DNA from: Conidiobolus incongruus B7586 | Taxonomy: Eukaryota; Entomophthoromycota; Entomophthoromycetes; Entomophthorales; Conidiobolaceae | Direction of reading: 5' to 3' | Assembly (NCBI GenBank): GCA_000697335.1 | Contig: JNEM01016324.1 | Span: forward strand, 1 to 47,421 | DNA: 47,421 nucleotides | Part shown: positions 23,393 to 35,500 of the stretch, piece after piece | How positions within the stretch are numbered: position 1 is the stretch's first letter | Layout of the letters: each line of letters begins with the position of its first letter | Position numbers and translations under genes: made by a program | The notes under the pieces: model-generated | The model's database searches: none | What the model was told of the DNA's origin: nothing | The model's input: only the letters and a program-made list of their open reading frames with translations

Positions 23393-24044
23393 AATAGATG
23401 CTTAATGGAGCTCAAAGTATTAAATTTTATCAAAGACTGTTTTGCTCTCAATCAATAAACCCCATATATTTAATTATATTGTTTAGTTCTATTTATGGGA
23501 TTATATTTCCAAAATGATTAATTATTAAATTAGCATTATATGACAAAATAGGAAGATAAAATTTGCTTTCAAATCATCTTCAAAATAAAATTAATGAATA
23601 ATATAAATAATTTGATATATTTTCATATTTCCTGAAAATTTGGTAAAATTACCCTTGATAAGTTTGATATATATTGAAAATTTCAGATACCATAAATGAA
23701 CAAAATAAATAAAAATTATAGTAAAAATTTCTGAATTTGTTTTTACTTAAATGTTGATGAAAATCAAAAGCGGTTAAATAAATCTCACAATAAACGATAA
23801 TATGATTTTGAATAAAATATTAAAATGGGGTAAATTAGAGAATAAAAAAATTGAAAAAAAATAATATAAAATGAGTAATTAATAAAATTTTGTCAAAAAT
23901 ACTGAAGATTAAAGAAATAGGAGAATATATGTTAATATTATTATTTAAATATAGGATATAAAAAATAACTGAGAGATTAGTAAATAAAATAGAGAAACTT
24001 TTTTTTGATTATCAATACAATTATATAAAATGAAATTTTTTCAA
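23393..24044. other. Spacer between SWC4 and tRNA-Gly
   Basis: Holds the SWC4 promoter region. AT-rich; nothing else recognised. Confidence 0.5.
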
Positions 24045-24115
24045 GCAATGGTGGTTTAGTGGTATAATTACCGCCTGCCACGCGGTAGACCGGGGTTCGA
24101 TTCCCCGCCATTGCA
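24045..24115 (+). tRNA. tRNA-Gly (GCC)
   Basis: A 71-base cloverleaf without intron. Acceptor GCAATGG pairs fully with CCATTGC, discriminator A. The D arm is TGGTTTAGTGGTATAATTA. The anticodon stem CCGC/GCGG encloses CTGCCAC with anticodon GCC. The T arm is CCGGGGTTCGATTCCCCG. A T-rich run directly follows and would stop Pol III. Confidence 0.98.
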
Positions 24116-24589
24116 TTTTTTGTTTACCATTTTCTCATATATGTTTTATATTTTTCTTTTTCTTTTTGAACAATATCTGAATCTCTACATTTCTTTATTA
24201 ATGATTATTCACACATAGTCATTTGTATTTTAAACTATAACTAAATTTTTGATATTTTTCAGAAACTGTTTAAATTTGGGCTTAAGCAATACAATTATTA
24301 ACTCAAAGTTGATTAAAATAATTTATTTTTTACCAAACATTAAATATAATGTTAATATAATAATTAAAAGTTGAATCAATTATAATTATTGGATAATATT
24401 GAATTCAAAATTTATTCAATTTAGTTTAGTTTTCAAACGCTTCAAATAGTGTTTTAATTTCTAATTCATGTTTTGAGAAATATCCATTTTTAAATTATAG
24501 AATCAATTTTCTCTAATTTGTAAGTGTTATATAAAAATTCACTCAAGTCACACTTTGAAAATTCATTAAACCAATTAGATGGGAAATTA
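24116..24589. other. Spacer right of tRNA-Gly
   Basis: AT-rich; no gene recognised. Confidence 0.5.
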
Positions 24590-27500
24590 AGGATGGGGTT
24601 CCCTTAGAACGATGCTGAAGAGTTGGAAACCAGTAGTTGCGACTAAAATAGAATATTAGCTTGTGATTACTTATTATATAAACAATATAGATCTGAATGG
24701 TATTATAGTTTCAAATTGACACAAATGCTCTACTTTGCTGACATCAGGTTTGGAAATTGAAGTGAGAAATTGTACGAGATTCTTCTTGAAATATGAAGGA
24801 ATCAATGGTTGTAATAGTTCCCTGAAACCAATAGCTCCAACCCTATACTAATTGCTTGGATTAAACATCAGTTGAATATTGTTTATAAAATAATCTTAAA
24901 ATAATAAATAAGATATAAAATTGAGTGCACCAGTCGTCCAAAGGGAGATTAGTTTCGACAATCTTTTTGGTATAGAAAAGTGACTGGCTCCAAATCATAT
25001 AATTAATAGATATAATTTATAGGTTTCATAGATTTCAAAATATCTTATAAGCTGAACTGGTAGAAGATTTGCTAAAAAGTTTTAATGCAAGTTACAAAAA
25101 TATAAACTCATAGAGTAAACTAGTCTCAAGCTCCAGCCATTGAGAAATGTTACTCAAAATTTCAATACTCATATTGTCAGCCAAGTTGGAAATGGAATAA
25201 AAATATTTAGCACCATGGATTAAAATCTAAGTATCAAAATATTTGTAATAGTAATCATATTATTATAAAAGATGTTACTTACAGAGCCATCACCATACAT
25301 TAGATACTTGGAATCAGATGAATATGAAAGAATATAATCGAAAATAAGTTTATCAAACTTTCTCTATGTAATAGAAATTTCTTTATATTCTTCCATTATA
25401 ATAGAGTCGAGTTTAATTAAAACTCGAGTAATCAAATCAAAATGATGATCGGTAGTTAGGAATGAAGCGATATTATTATAGATGCTATTTAACCAAGTAC
25501 AAGTAAACTATTTTTAATTCAGTCAGTCTGTGTAATATCACAACAATGATAGCTTACCTCTTCATTTAAACCCAATTAGTCTAAAGGTATACTATTGATG
25601 GGAAAAAGAGATATTATCATCATTCGTTCTATCGATTGCTCGGATAGAATTGATTCTCCAAATTTCTTGAATTTTTTGCCAATGGATAGCTATATGCGAG
25701 GGTTAATATTGATAATGATATGGAATTGTAGTAATACTTATTGCATTTGGTTCATGTTTTTAGAGAATTCTTTGATCAATATACCTAGTCTAAGGGTATT
25801 GTTTGATGGGATCCAAAAATTAGGTGCCTATAAACTGGTTATTTAAGAATTAAGGAAAAGAGATTAAATTATTACCAAAATCAAAAGTTGATCGAAAATT
25901 TGATTTTGATAATTTTCAGGAAGAGCTGAATATATCTTTGATCATAAAGTTAATAATATTTCCCATCCTCTAAATCCAACGGAATTAATCAATTCCAAGG
26001 AGCAGATTAAAGATAACCTTAAAATGCTCGGGTTAGAAAAGATCCATTTACTAAATATACTTGCCCAATAAAATGGGTTATAAATCGATATCAAATTACC
26101 TGTTACGTAATTTCTATCTCTTATAATATAGTATTCGCATGGGGTGCTATCTAGTAAATTACAGACAACCTGGAAAGGACTCCAGTGACCAATGGCTTTT
26201 ACAAGAGTGCTTGGAATCAAATTGAGTAACGTTTTTATGATAAACACAGAAACCAGAGAAGAAGGATGGTGAATGGATTTAGCTTTTAAGAAATTGTCTA
26301 AAATTTCAATATATAATTTAGGTATAAATGTTTGAGGAGGTAATAAAATGGTAGAGGATAGTTTTATAATGCGAGGTTGTAATGAATCACAAAATTCTTG
26401 AAACACGGCTCGATAAAGTTTATCATTGATATCCAAAAGACCATATCTGAATGATATTAATATGTTTGTATTATAGAGCTGAAATATAGCTTACCCTATT
26501 ATATCTTTGATCCAAGGTGGAAATTCACTTGTCAAAGGGTGGTGTTTATTAATTATTAAATTTCCTACAATATTCCAATATAAACTTTGAAAGTAATTGA
26601 TAAATATGATCAAATGAACGATATGATTGCTTAATACTATTAAACCACGTTTTTTGACTGGCGATCCAATGGTTGGAAGTGGTGTGCCTTCGTGTATTTG
26701 ATAGCCAACTTTTAAAATCAGATCAGCAAACTAAGTCATGCCAATATATATTATATCTTAAATATATTACACTTAATTGACTAAAATCCCAGCTTCCTAT
26801 TCCCGAGAGCATAGAAAATGAATGCTTCAATCCTAAATAAGTGGGAGAGAGTCTTGCACAATCATCACTTGTCAGCGGAATTAAATCAATATATGAATTA
26901 GATACTAGATATTGTCAGCATTATTCTTGGTAAAATTAATGTTAATAATTACTCAAACACAGTCCTTCTGAGTTATATTTTAAATCCTCTAATTTTCCAT
27001 CACTATTCATAATCAATTGATCCAATTCGCTAGGCTGTAATAGCATCGATACTACTTTTAATATATTGGTATATTCGGATATAAAATTCGGTATAGGAAT
27101 ATTCAATTCGCGAATTCTCTAAATGAATATAATGTTATAGAAAAAATATTTAATATATTGTAAATAATCAAACCCTTTCAGTATTGAAACCAAATATAAT
27201 AGAATAGAGTATTAACTCGACATGTGCGAAGAAATGATTACTAAAAATAATACTTTTAGGATTTTTTAACCAACCATAAATCAAATTGATAATATTCGAT
27301 TCAATCTAAATTAATTATTAATAATTTTATATTATCTAATATAAACATTGTTACTTGAAAGAAGTTATCTCAATCTAATATTTCATTTGCAATCATGGAT
27401 TTGGTAAGAATCCTCGAGTCAAGCTGAGATCTATATATCAACTAAAAAAATAAATTATGCTTGATATTATATAAAATTATATAAATTACCATTTGTAATG

Positions 27501-27720
27501 GTAAAATCTGAATTATTTTCTATATCTCTGATTTCACAGATATAGTCATTTAGTAGTACCAAATTCCATTTTTCTACGCTAGGGCTATCAATTTAAAATT
27601 CAATCAATGATAAATGAGATATATTTAATAAATATAATATGGTAGTATAGAACAGGATATAATTCCTTGAATTCTGTCAACCCTCTCCGTCTCGTAATTT
27701 CAATGAGTGTATTTAGTATG
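24590..27720 (-). pseudogene. MED23: MED23-like Mediator subunit, truncated and decayed
   Basis: Remains of a large helical protein read through about a dozen exon-like blocks on the minus strand. Several blocks align in order with the C-terminal half of Mediator subunit MED23: CEYYIIRDRNYVTGNLI (family: YYEMHLRDRAFLKRKLV), SALPENYQNQIFDQLLI (ITALPEPYWIVLHDRIV), HGAKYFYSISNLADNM (AHAVWHHSSIGQLSLI) and LLYEFIFLLPVQLIRYFE. The N-terminal half is not found. In-frame stops remain after joining: TGA 27372-27370, TGA 25944-25942, TAG 25692-25690, TAA 25578-25576 and TAG 25366-25364. At two places (near 27480 and near 26770) no GT-AG pair keeps the frame. The 25942-26436 block is the best preserved. 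MED23 is absent from yeasts but present in animals and some early fungi. I judge it a dead copy; a functional copy may exist elsewhere. Confidence 0.7.
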
Positions 27721-28387
27721 TATGGAATTATAAAGTTAATAGTTATAAATAATATCAATAATATTTATAAAAGTGTTTTTCTTTTTTAACTATCAATGAT
27801 AATAATTAAATTAAAGGTGAGAGTTTAAACAATCAAATAGTTCAATTGAAAGGTGAGATTTTTAGATTGAGACATTTATTTGTAATCATTAGTATTGTAT
27901 TAATTATGGGACTTAAATACCAATTGAAATCATTGATATGAATTGATAAGTAATAATGTGAGATTTAATTATTATTGTTTTAGAATCTTGAGTTTGATGT
28001 CAAATAATTATTCTGATGCAAAAATGTAATAATAACTATTTTGATTAATTCAGCTTTGATTTCGAGAATTGAATAAATATAAATAATAGTATTTATCATG
28101 GTATTGATATAAAACAGTTTAAAGAAAAAAAAGTGGATAATTGTGGATAGATTGGTCAAAATAAACGATCGAATATTTAATAGAATATTCAGTTTCTATA
28201 CAAATATAATATTGAAAAAATATCAATAATTACAAAATGAAAATTAAGGGGTAAATCAAATAGTAAATAAGTGTGATATATTAATATATACTCAACGCAA
28301 TTTAAAAATATATATATTAGTTCGAAATGAATATAGAAAAATGACAAATGATATATTAATAACAAATATATAATATTACAATAGTAT
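27721..28387. other. Spacer between MED23-like pseudogene and PSF1
   Basis: AT-rich, contains the 3' flank of PSF1. No sign of the missing MED23 N-terminal half. Confidence 0.5.
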
Positions 28388-29041
28388 TTACTCAATTCTC
28401 TCAACCAATCCCCTACTAATAAGACCTTCAACATCACTCAATCTAACCAAAATCTGACTATCTTTAATAAGGTTAACCATTCCAAATTCTGTCATAATAC
28501 TACCAGCATTTTCGAGCACTCTAACTTCAACCATTACTTTCTTAGGTGGGGTAATGTCCCCCATCAATTCGATTGTAGAAAATTGCTGATTCACTTTGGA
28601 TATAAGTTTCTGATATTTTTTACTGAATTCCACTTCGGATAAATGCAAATTAGCATGAATGCTATTGTTATTCCCAGAATCGGATGGTGTATCATTGAGG
28701 ACAAGTGAAGGATCTTGCCAAATAATAGGTAAAATTGTACGCATTCTAGTATTGAAATAAATTAACAGTGCTCTTTTAAGACGTTTCAAACATAAAATAA
28801 GGTATTTTGTATAAGGACGAGCTAGAGGATCCTGAGAGTTAGCTGAAGCAGGAATCTGAGAAGAATTTTGACTGGATTGGGTTTGAGAATTTCCTGTCTC
28901 GATTAATTTTTGAAAATCAGTATAACGATCTTGGATAGTGTGGGTTAGGTTACGAACGTTTTGATCATCATAAGGCCTGATCTTGGATAAGTTTCTCTTG
29001 GCCTCTTTCACTAGTTTGGTAGCGTCATCACAAATTCCCAT
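28388..29041 (-). CDS. PSF1: GINS complex subunit PSF1
   Basis: One of four GINS subunits; with Cdc45 and Mcm2-7 it forms the CMG helicase that unwinds DNA at replication forks. A single 217-codon exon, close to the family's usual 200. It opens MGICDDATKLVKEAKRN (family: GDLGNKLVLEAKR). The central helices hold YLILCLKRLKRALLIYFNTR (family: CMERNKRCLLAYQRLR). The C-terminal B-domain reads DITPPKKVMVEVRVLENAGS, then GMVNLIKDSQILVRLSDVEG (family: GVFNLIKDSQFFVRQSDVE). A Ser/Gln-rich insertion of about 20 residues around residue 60 is extra compared with yeast and human. The frame is clean. The RasGEF gene lies upstream on the same strand with 512 bases between. Confidence 0.96.
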   Translation of the reverse strand: MGICDDATKLVKEAKRNLSKIRPYDDQNVRNLTHTIQDRYTDFQKLIETGNSQTQSSQNSSQIPASANSQDPLARPYTKYLILCLKRLKRALLIYFNTRMRTILPIIWQDPSLVLNDTPSDSGNNNSIHANLHLSEVEFSKKYQKLISKVNQQFSTIELMGDITPPKKVMVEVRVLENAGSIMTEFGMVNLIKDSQILVRLSDVEGLISRGLVERIE

Positions 29042-29553
29042 AATAATAACAATAATTTAGTGTTATTTCATTCACATATATATCCTTGAAAACAATTAAT
29101 TCAAATGAAATAAATACTCTTGAATTAACCATTTATTAATTATGGGATTATCCCTCAAATTTAAGTTATTTGACAAATTTGAACTAAGTCTAATCTAATA
29201 TATCCTTTTTGAATAATATTTTGGTATAATTAACTTGGCTGTCTACAATTATTAATACATTTCGAATTGTTTAATTGATTGAATTTTATTTGTATTTCAT
29301 AGTATGAGTTTATTTATTTATTAATTATATAAGTCATATTTTCAATGCTAACCTTTAAATCTAAACAATTCTGCTATATTTAATTATTGTTTGAAAATTT
29401 GTTTACTCAATACGTGTATATGATATGTAAAAAAAACAATTTAAAATTAAATATAATAGAATATAAACGATAGATTTAAATATTGGTTTATTATATTACA
29501 TACTGTTATTAATATTGATTTAACTAATTAACAGATACTAAAACTTTATAAAT
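29042..29553. other. Spacer between PSF1 and the RasGEF gene
   Basis: PSF1 promoter and RasGEF 3' UTR must share this AT-rich stretch. No motif could be fixed. Confidence 0.5.
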
Positions 29554-32500
29554 TTAAAAATATGCTAATGAAGTTTCTGGATATTCTGTTTCTTTCATGG
29601 TGATTGGACTAACAGTGGATTTTGATGCCAAATTCTGAGTGATGGGTTGTTGATTAGGATCTCTTGGCTCCAATAACAAACTCCTCTTATAAAATTCATC
29701 TTCATGCCAGCATTGGTTCGCTACTTGCATCCATGTTTTAAGTCTCTGCTGAAGTTCTACTACTTCGATTAAATTGTAAGGCGCTTGGAATTTTTGAATT
29801 TCTTCAATAATTTTCACAATTCTGTAATACTTGGCAAAATTCACGAATCGTTTGTTTCCTTCTTTTTTGATTGCTTCGTTACCTTCATCAGTGAAAGTTA
29901 AATCAGTTAAATAAATACCTAAATTTTGTTAATTTACAAATTCAAATGAATTGAGTACAAAATACTATTTACCAAGAAATGGAATACATGGAGGAAATGT
30001 CTTTTTTAAGTTATTTCGGTATTCTGCATAATTCTTGGAATGATTAATACACTTCCTTAACCCTTCAAGGGTTTGAGCGGATTTAGGAGGTAATAAGGCC
30101 CATGTTTTCTTCAAACGAGATACCATAGCACAGCTCAATGATCCAACAATTGGCATAAGCGAGTTGTAATTTCGCAAAGTCAAACATTGCTATAATACAA
30201 TATTAGATAGTTTTTATGTGATTATGAATATTACTTACTTCACCAACTTCAATAAAGAATTGAATTAATTTAGCTCTCTTTTTAATATTCAGCTCCTTCA
30301 ATATACTTCCACAAATTAAGGAAGTGATCTCATTTGTAGCATCGGTCATCATTCTGACATAGTATACAGAGCTTGAATTCTTTTTAGAAAATTCCAACCC
30401 TATTAACTCGTGCGGACGTATACCACAAAAGTGTCTGCAATCCATAATAGTAAACTGGCGTGCAATTTCCATAGGTGATAAATCTGTAATCCTGAAAGGC
30501 TCGTTGTGTAATAAAGCTTTGACTACGTGTTTCGGAAGTTCTGGAAGAGGAGGAGGGATATTGGGTAATTTTGCTAATGCAGCAGCAGCTAATAAATCCA
30601 TGTTCTTAGACTTGGTTAATTTGGCAGCAACTTGACTTTGTTTCAGTTTGATACTCTAAGTCAAATGAGTTAATAGAGGAAGTTAATATGAAATAAGGAA
30701 AATTTACTAATTCTTCTGCTAAAGCGAATATTCTTTGACCAGCAGCAGGTAGCTCAGGCATCATATCATTTTTGGCAAAATTAATAATGGTATCAATACA
30801 TCCTCCGTCATCTTCCAAATAAAAGTAAGACTCCAGCCAAGTCTTTAAGATATTATTCACCCTATGAAAATTAGTATGTCATGTTCAGTCAAAGTTATTT
30901 TAATTACCTAATACGAATAAGTGACTGTTTCTTTGTTTTCCAATCTTCAAACTCTTCTTCCGTTAGAATAGGAGGAGGCTGAATATTGAACCTTGCAATC
31001 AATAGATTCAAAAATTCTTCAGGTTTGCAAAAAGCTCGATAGGTCAACATGAATGTCTTAATCAAGTTAGAGTCAACTGAGGCACTGTGCAATGTCAATC
31101 GTTCTATGAGGGCTTCGATAGTCGAAGTAAATATTAATCCGTCTTTGAATACAATATCATCTTCGGCATAGTTGTGTCCTAGATACCATTTTTCACCATT
31201 TTCTGGTAAACTCATCATACTCACTCTCTTTGGGTTTATCTTTTTATCAGAAGGAGAGGTTTTGCTTGCATCTGTTTGACTTTCATCTGTATTCAGTGTT
31301 AGAGCAGTAGTTGGGATACTAGGTCCTGAAGGTTCAGATTTCTTAATTGTAATAGGTTTTGGTTCAGGTGGTGTGTCTGGAACTGGGTTGGAAAGCTGAT
31401 TAGCGAGTTTAGTAGACTGTGGTGGAGCAGTATTTGATCTTACAGACTGTCCACCAATCGTATTTCTCCTTGCATAATGTGGATTAGGTGGGATAGGCTG
31501 ACCTGCTTTGAATTCTGCTCCATGGGGAGCAATATATGTTAATGCACAATTACCATCTTCTTCAACTTTACGAAATTTGAGTAAACTTCTGATTTTGGAC
31601 ATGGGTTGCTTTCTTTTACCACCAGCAGTTGATGGGAACGTTGCAGACCTAGTAATAGTATTTTTATCTTTTGGTTCTTTAGGAGTTGAGTTTTGAGTAT
31701 CAGCTTCATCAAGCTTAGTAACTTTTGGCTCCTCATTGCTTAACTTACTCTGCGGCTCTGGTATTTTCTCTTCGGTGGTGGTTTGATTTCTAAAGTTATC
31801 ATCAGAAGCAATGGCTGGAGTTTCAACCTTATCTGAAATTCGTTTATCCGCCGTATCGCTATCTGCAGAGCCACGCTCCTCTTGCGGCTTAAATGGTTTC
31901 TCTTCAGAGATTTTTCGTTCGCTAGTTTTCACACTAATGATAGAATTATGCTTGGATGATTTCATATCAACTGAGTTTTTTGAGTTTCTTCGTTCACTAT
32001 GGATCGAGCTTCGAGGACTTTCGACCAGTTGTGTATTAGTGATATTTTCATTAATACTTTCTCTTCTTGAATTGCTATTACTCTTCATTGATGCTTCTTT
32101 GATTTTGTCGTCATCTTCAAGTTCCTTATCAGATGATTTTGTAGTTTTACTGCCTGATGTATCAGCACTTGATTCTAAAATTAATACCTCTTCAAAGTTA
32201 GGAAGACTATTTTGTAGAGATTCCTTAACAATGAACTTCTCTGATAGTTTATTCAATGTCTCAGCTATGGATTCATCTGAGAGTTTTTCATGGTCGGATG
32301 ATAATAACGAGGATTTACTGGAAGTATCTTTTCCTTGGAACTCTAATATAGCAGATTTTACAATTTTCAGTTCTGTTGAATCAGATTGCTGAGGCGATTC
32401 ATCAGATGTAGTTGTTATCATTTGAGCTTCACTAATAGATCTGCTGACCACGGAATGTATATTACATGACTCGAAGTTTGACACCTCTTTGAGTTTCGAT

Positions 32501-35500
32501 ATTTGAACATTTTCAAATTCACTAAAATTAGCTTCATCTTCCAAAGTATTTAGAGAATGATCTCGACTTTGTTTAGAAGAAGGCAAGTTCGAACTCACTG
32601 TACTCCTGTTTTTCTGCTGTAAATCACTTAAAGATGATATATTCTCAGTTTGGGCATACTTTGACATTGAATGATTAGAATTTGCACTATTAACACTTAC
32701 ATTCCTTTCAATTGAACGACTTGATGCTGGTCTAGCATTCATTTGTTGTAAATAAACTGCTGACATTTGTGAAATGTTTTGTGTTTGCAATGAAAGAGGA
32801 AAATCGTAATTTTCGTCTTCGCGAGAATCATAACAATCTCTTCTTGTCGGTAAAACCTGTGCTGGTGAATAATTGGGAGCTTCATAGGAATGCTGGTATA
32901 GCTCTGAGTAGCCTGCCATCTCATAATACTCTCTATTATAACTAGACTCAACTTGCGTCTGATATTGATATTGATAAAATGCATCATTATCATGATACTG
33001 ATAATCAATTTGATATTGATAGTCTCCAGCACTACTATCTGTATCATAATTTCCTGCATCAACCTCATCCTCGGTGTCAGTCTGAATAAATTGGGAAGAT
33101 AATTCATCATTAGATTCTGATGTGTATTCTTGCTCATAAAGGATATTTTCTTCATCAGATGAATTAATAAATTCATGTGCCTCCCACTCATCTCCAGAGC
33201 TGTCGAACATAAAGTTAGAACTCGGCTCAACCAGTCTGGGTGATATTGAGTCATATTCTTCAGTCACTGGTACAGACAATTCTTCTGACATAGATATAGA
33301 GCTAAAATTAGAATGACCGTCATTTGATGGATCAGCAGCGGATAATATATCGATGTTATAATCCATTAAAGAGGATAAAGTAGTAATCTTTTCCATTGGA
33401 ATAGATTCACTTGGATCCAATGAGATAACATTATATTGCTGTGGTACAGATTTCGGAATTTGATATATGGTAGATGGGCTGTTGAATTTACTTTCGATTG
33501 AGTTTACAGAAGAAGGCGATTTTGTTGATATATCGGAACAAAATTTGTATGTGGAATAGGGTGATAAAAGACCTGGACTGAGTTTTAAATCAAAGGATTT
33601 CAAGTTACGTGGGCTAGATACCATCTTGAGCCTAGGAAGGCTTGGTTTAAAATTCAAATTAAGATCCTTAGAGATAGTAATTTTAGACTTCAATCCAGAT
33701 TGAGGACCAGGCGATTTCGATGTTTCATTCTCTTTAATGTCACTTAGGGTGCTAGAATTCGTCAGAATTTGGTTAATATCTTTCGAATTGCTGATCATCC
33801 TGGCAAAATCCTCAAATCCGCTGTCTGGAGTAATAATAGGTGGAAGCTGCTGAAAGCTTGGCCTTTTGAATAAAAACCTTGGTTGTGAAACCTTTTTGGA
33901 TATTGAATTTCCCTGTGAATCATCTGAATCGATTGATTCTACTATCTCTTCTGATTCTTTGGTGATTTCTGAGCTGCTTGTAGATGTGAAAGTGGTGATT
34001 TTAATATTCTCAGGCATATCCATACTCATTAAATCTTGATCATCTAATTCAAATAGATCTTTATATTTTGAAACCGACTGATTAGTGTACTCATCTGAAG
34101 AATCTGAATTTGGATCATTATGATTATTAGAATCACTAGAATCACTGCTCTTCATCATCGATGATACTTGTGTTGAGGGTTTTGAAGTAGCCTTGTTGAT
34201 GGATTCAGATAATGGATCATCCAATCCTTGGAGATAAATAGGAGGATGTGTTGCATATTTAACTTTGTGAACTAATAATACAATCAATTAAATAGCTCTC
34301 AAATTCAAAGCTTCATCTTACCTAATGGTTGTGATGGTATTGCGGAGTTAGGTTGATTGAATTGGGTAATAGATTCCCAAGTAGTGTAATCCGAAAAAGA
34401 CCCAAATAATCGTAGTCTTAACCAATTCAAGTTAAGCCATCTGCCCATATAGTAAAATAATAAATTAGAATTGGAAGAGGTTTCGTCAGAAATAGTGGAA
34501 AAAGAATGTCTCCTCGTAATAACAGGTTTACTTATAATCGTGCAATCATTCATATTTAAGAATCTGGAATTTTGAAATTCTTCTCTCAAATTGGGTAAAC
34601 TGCTGCAAATTTTGATCAAGCAATCTCCTGTAGAATTCAAAAATTCTGATATCTTCTTTATTAATCCATTAGTATTCGCAGATGCGTCATCTTTATCTAT
34701 TTATATTTTTAGTATAAAATATCTAATTTTTAATTTTGAATTTACCTTTAGTATGGGTGCTCTTCCATGAAATATCCTTGGTAAGATCGTTGGTATGACA
34801 CTATTTTCAGAGCGTCAAGTTAATTACTAAACAAAATGATATTATATATACCTCTGGGAATGATATTGATCCTATTGGATCATCCTGTAACGTTTGAAGC
34901 CATAGTTGCACTTTTGACTGTGACAACGAACGGGATGCAGAAAGGCTTTGCTTTGGATCTATTTCAATTTTCTGCTCAATCCTATTTATTAGCTCCCTCG
35001 TTTTATCTACCCTCTTTCTTGATGTGTTTATCGTTTCGTAATACTTGCTGAAGGAGTTTCTTCTCTTGTCAATTTGATCAAAGCAAATCTTATCCATCAA
35101 GCCGATAGGAGGGGAAGAGAATGAATGTGATACTTGGGATATATTAGGTTGGGCCAAATCAGATGGCTCAGTGAAAGGAAATTCTTTTTCTTTGGATAGA
35201 TTTAATGATTTACCGATACTCAACCTTCTTTCTTTGCTATTATACTGTTGAGTTTTATCCTTATTATTCATTGATCTACTGGCATACTCAGATTCTTTTT
35301 CTTTGAGGTGAACTGGTAATTTATGGTAATGAACTATAAATACATTTAATGTATCTATTAATAAGGATTAAAAATGTTACTTACATTCATTATCATCCAT
35401 CGAATGCAAGCCAGTGTCAGCTGGAACACTTGCATCTAATTGTTCAATATTTTCTTGTGGAGGCTTAATCTCTTTACCTGAGGGTGGATCAATCATTACT

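Noticed and set aside
25595-25846. 83-codon plus-strand frame.
   Set aside because: Antisense to MED23-like exon blocks that match a known family on the minus strand.
31811-32392. 193-codon plus-strand frame.
   Set aside because: Antisense to the Ser/Asp-rich exon 6 of the RasGEF; the Ser/Leu-rich translation is the expected shadow.
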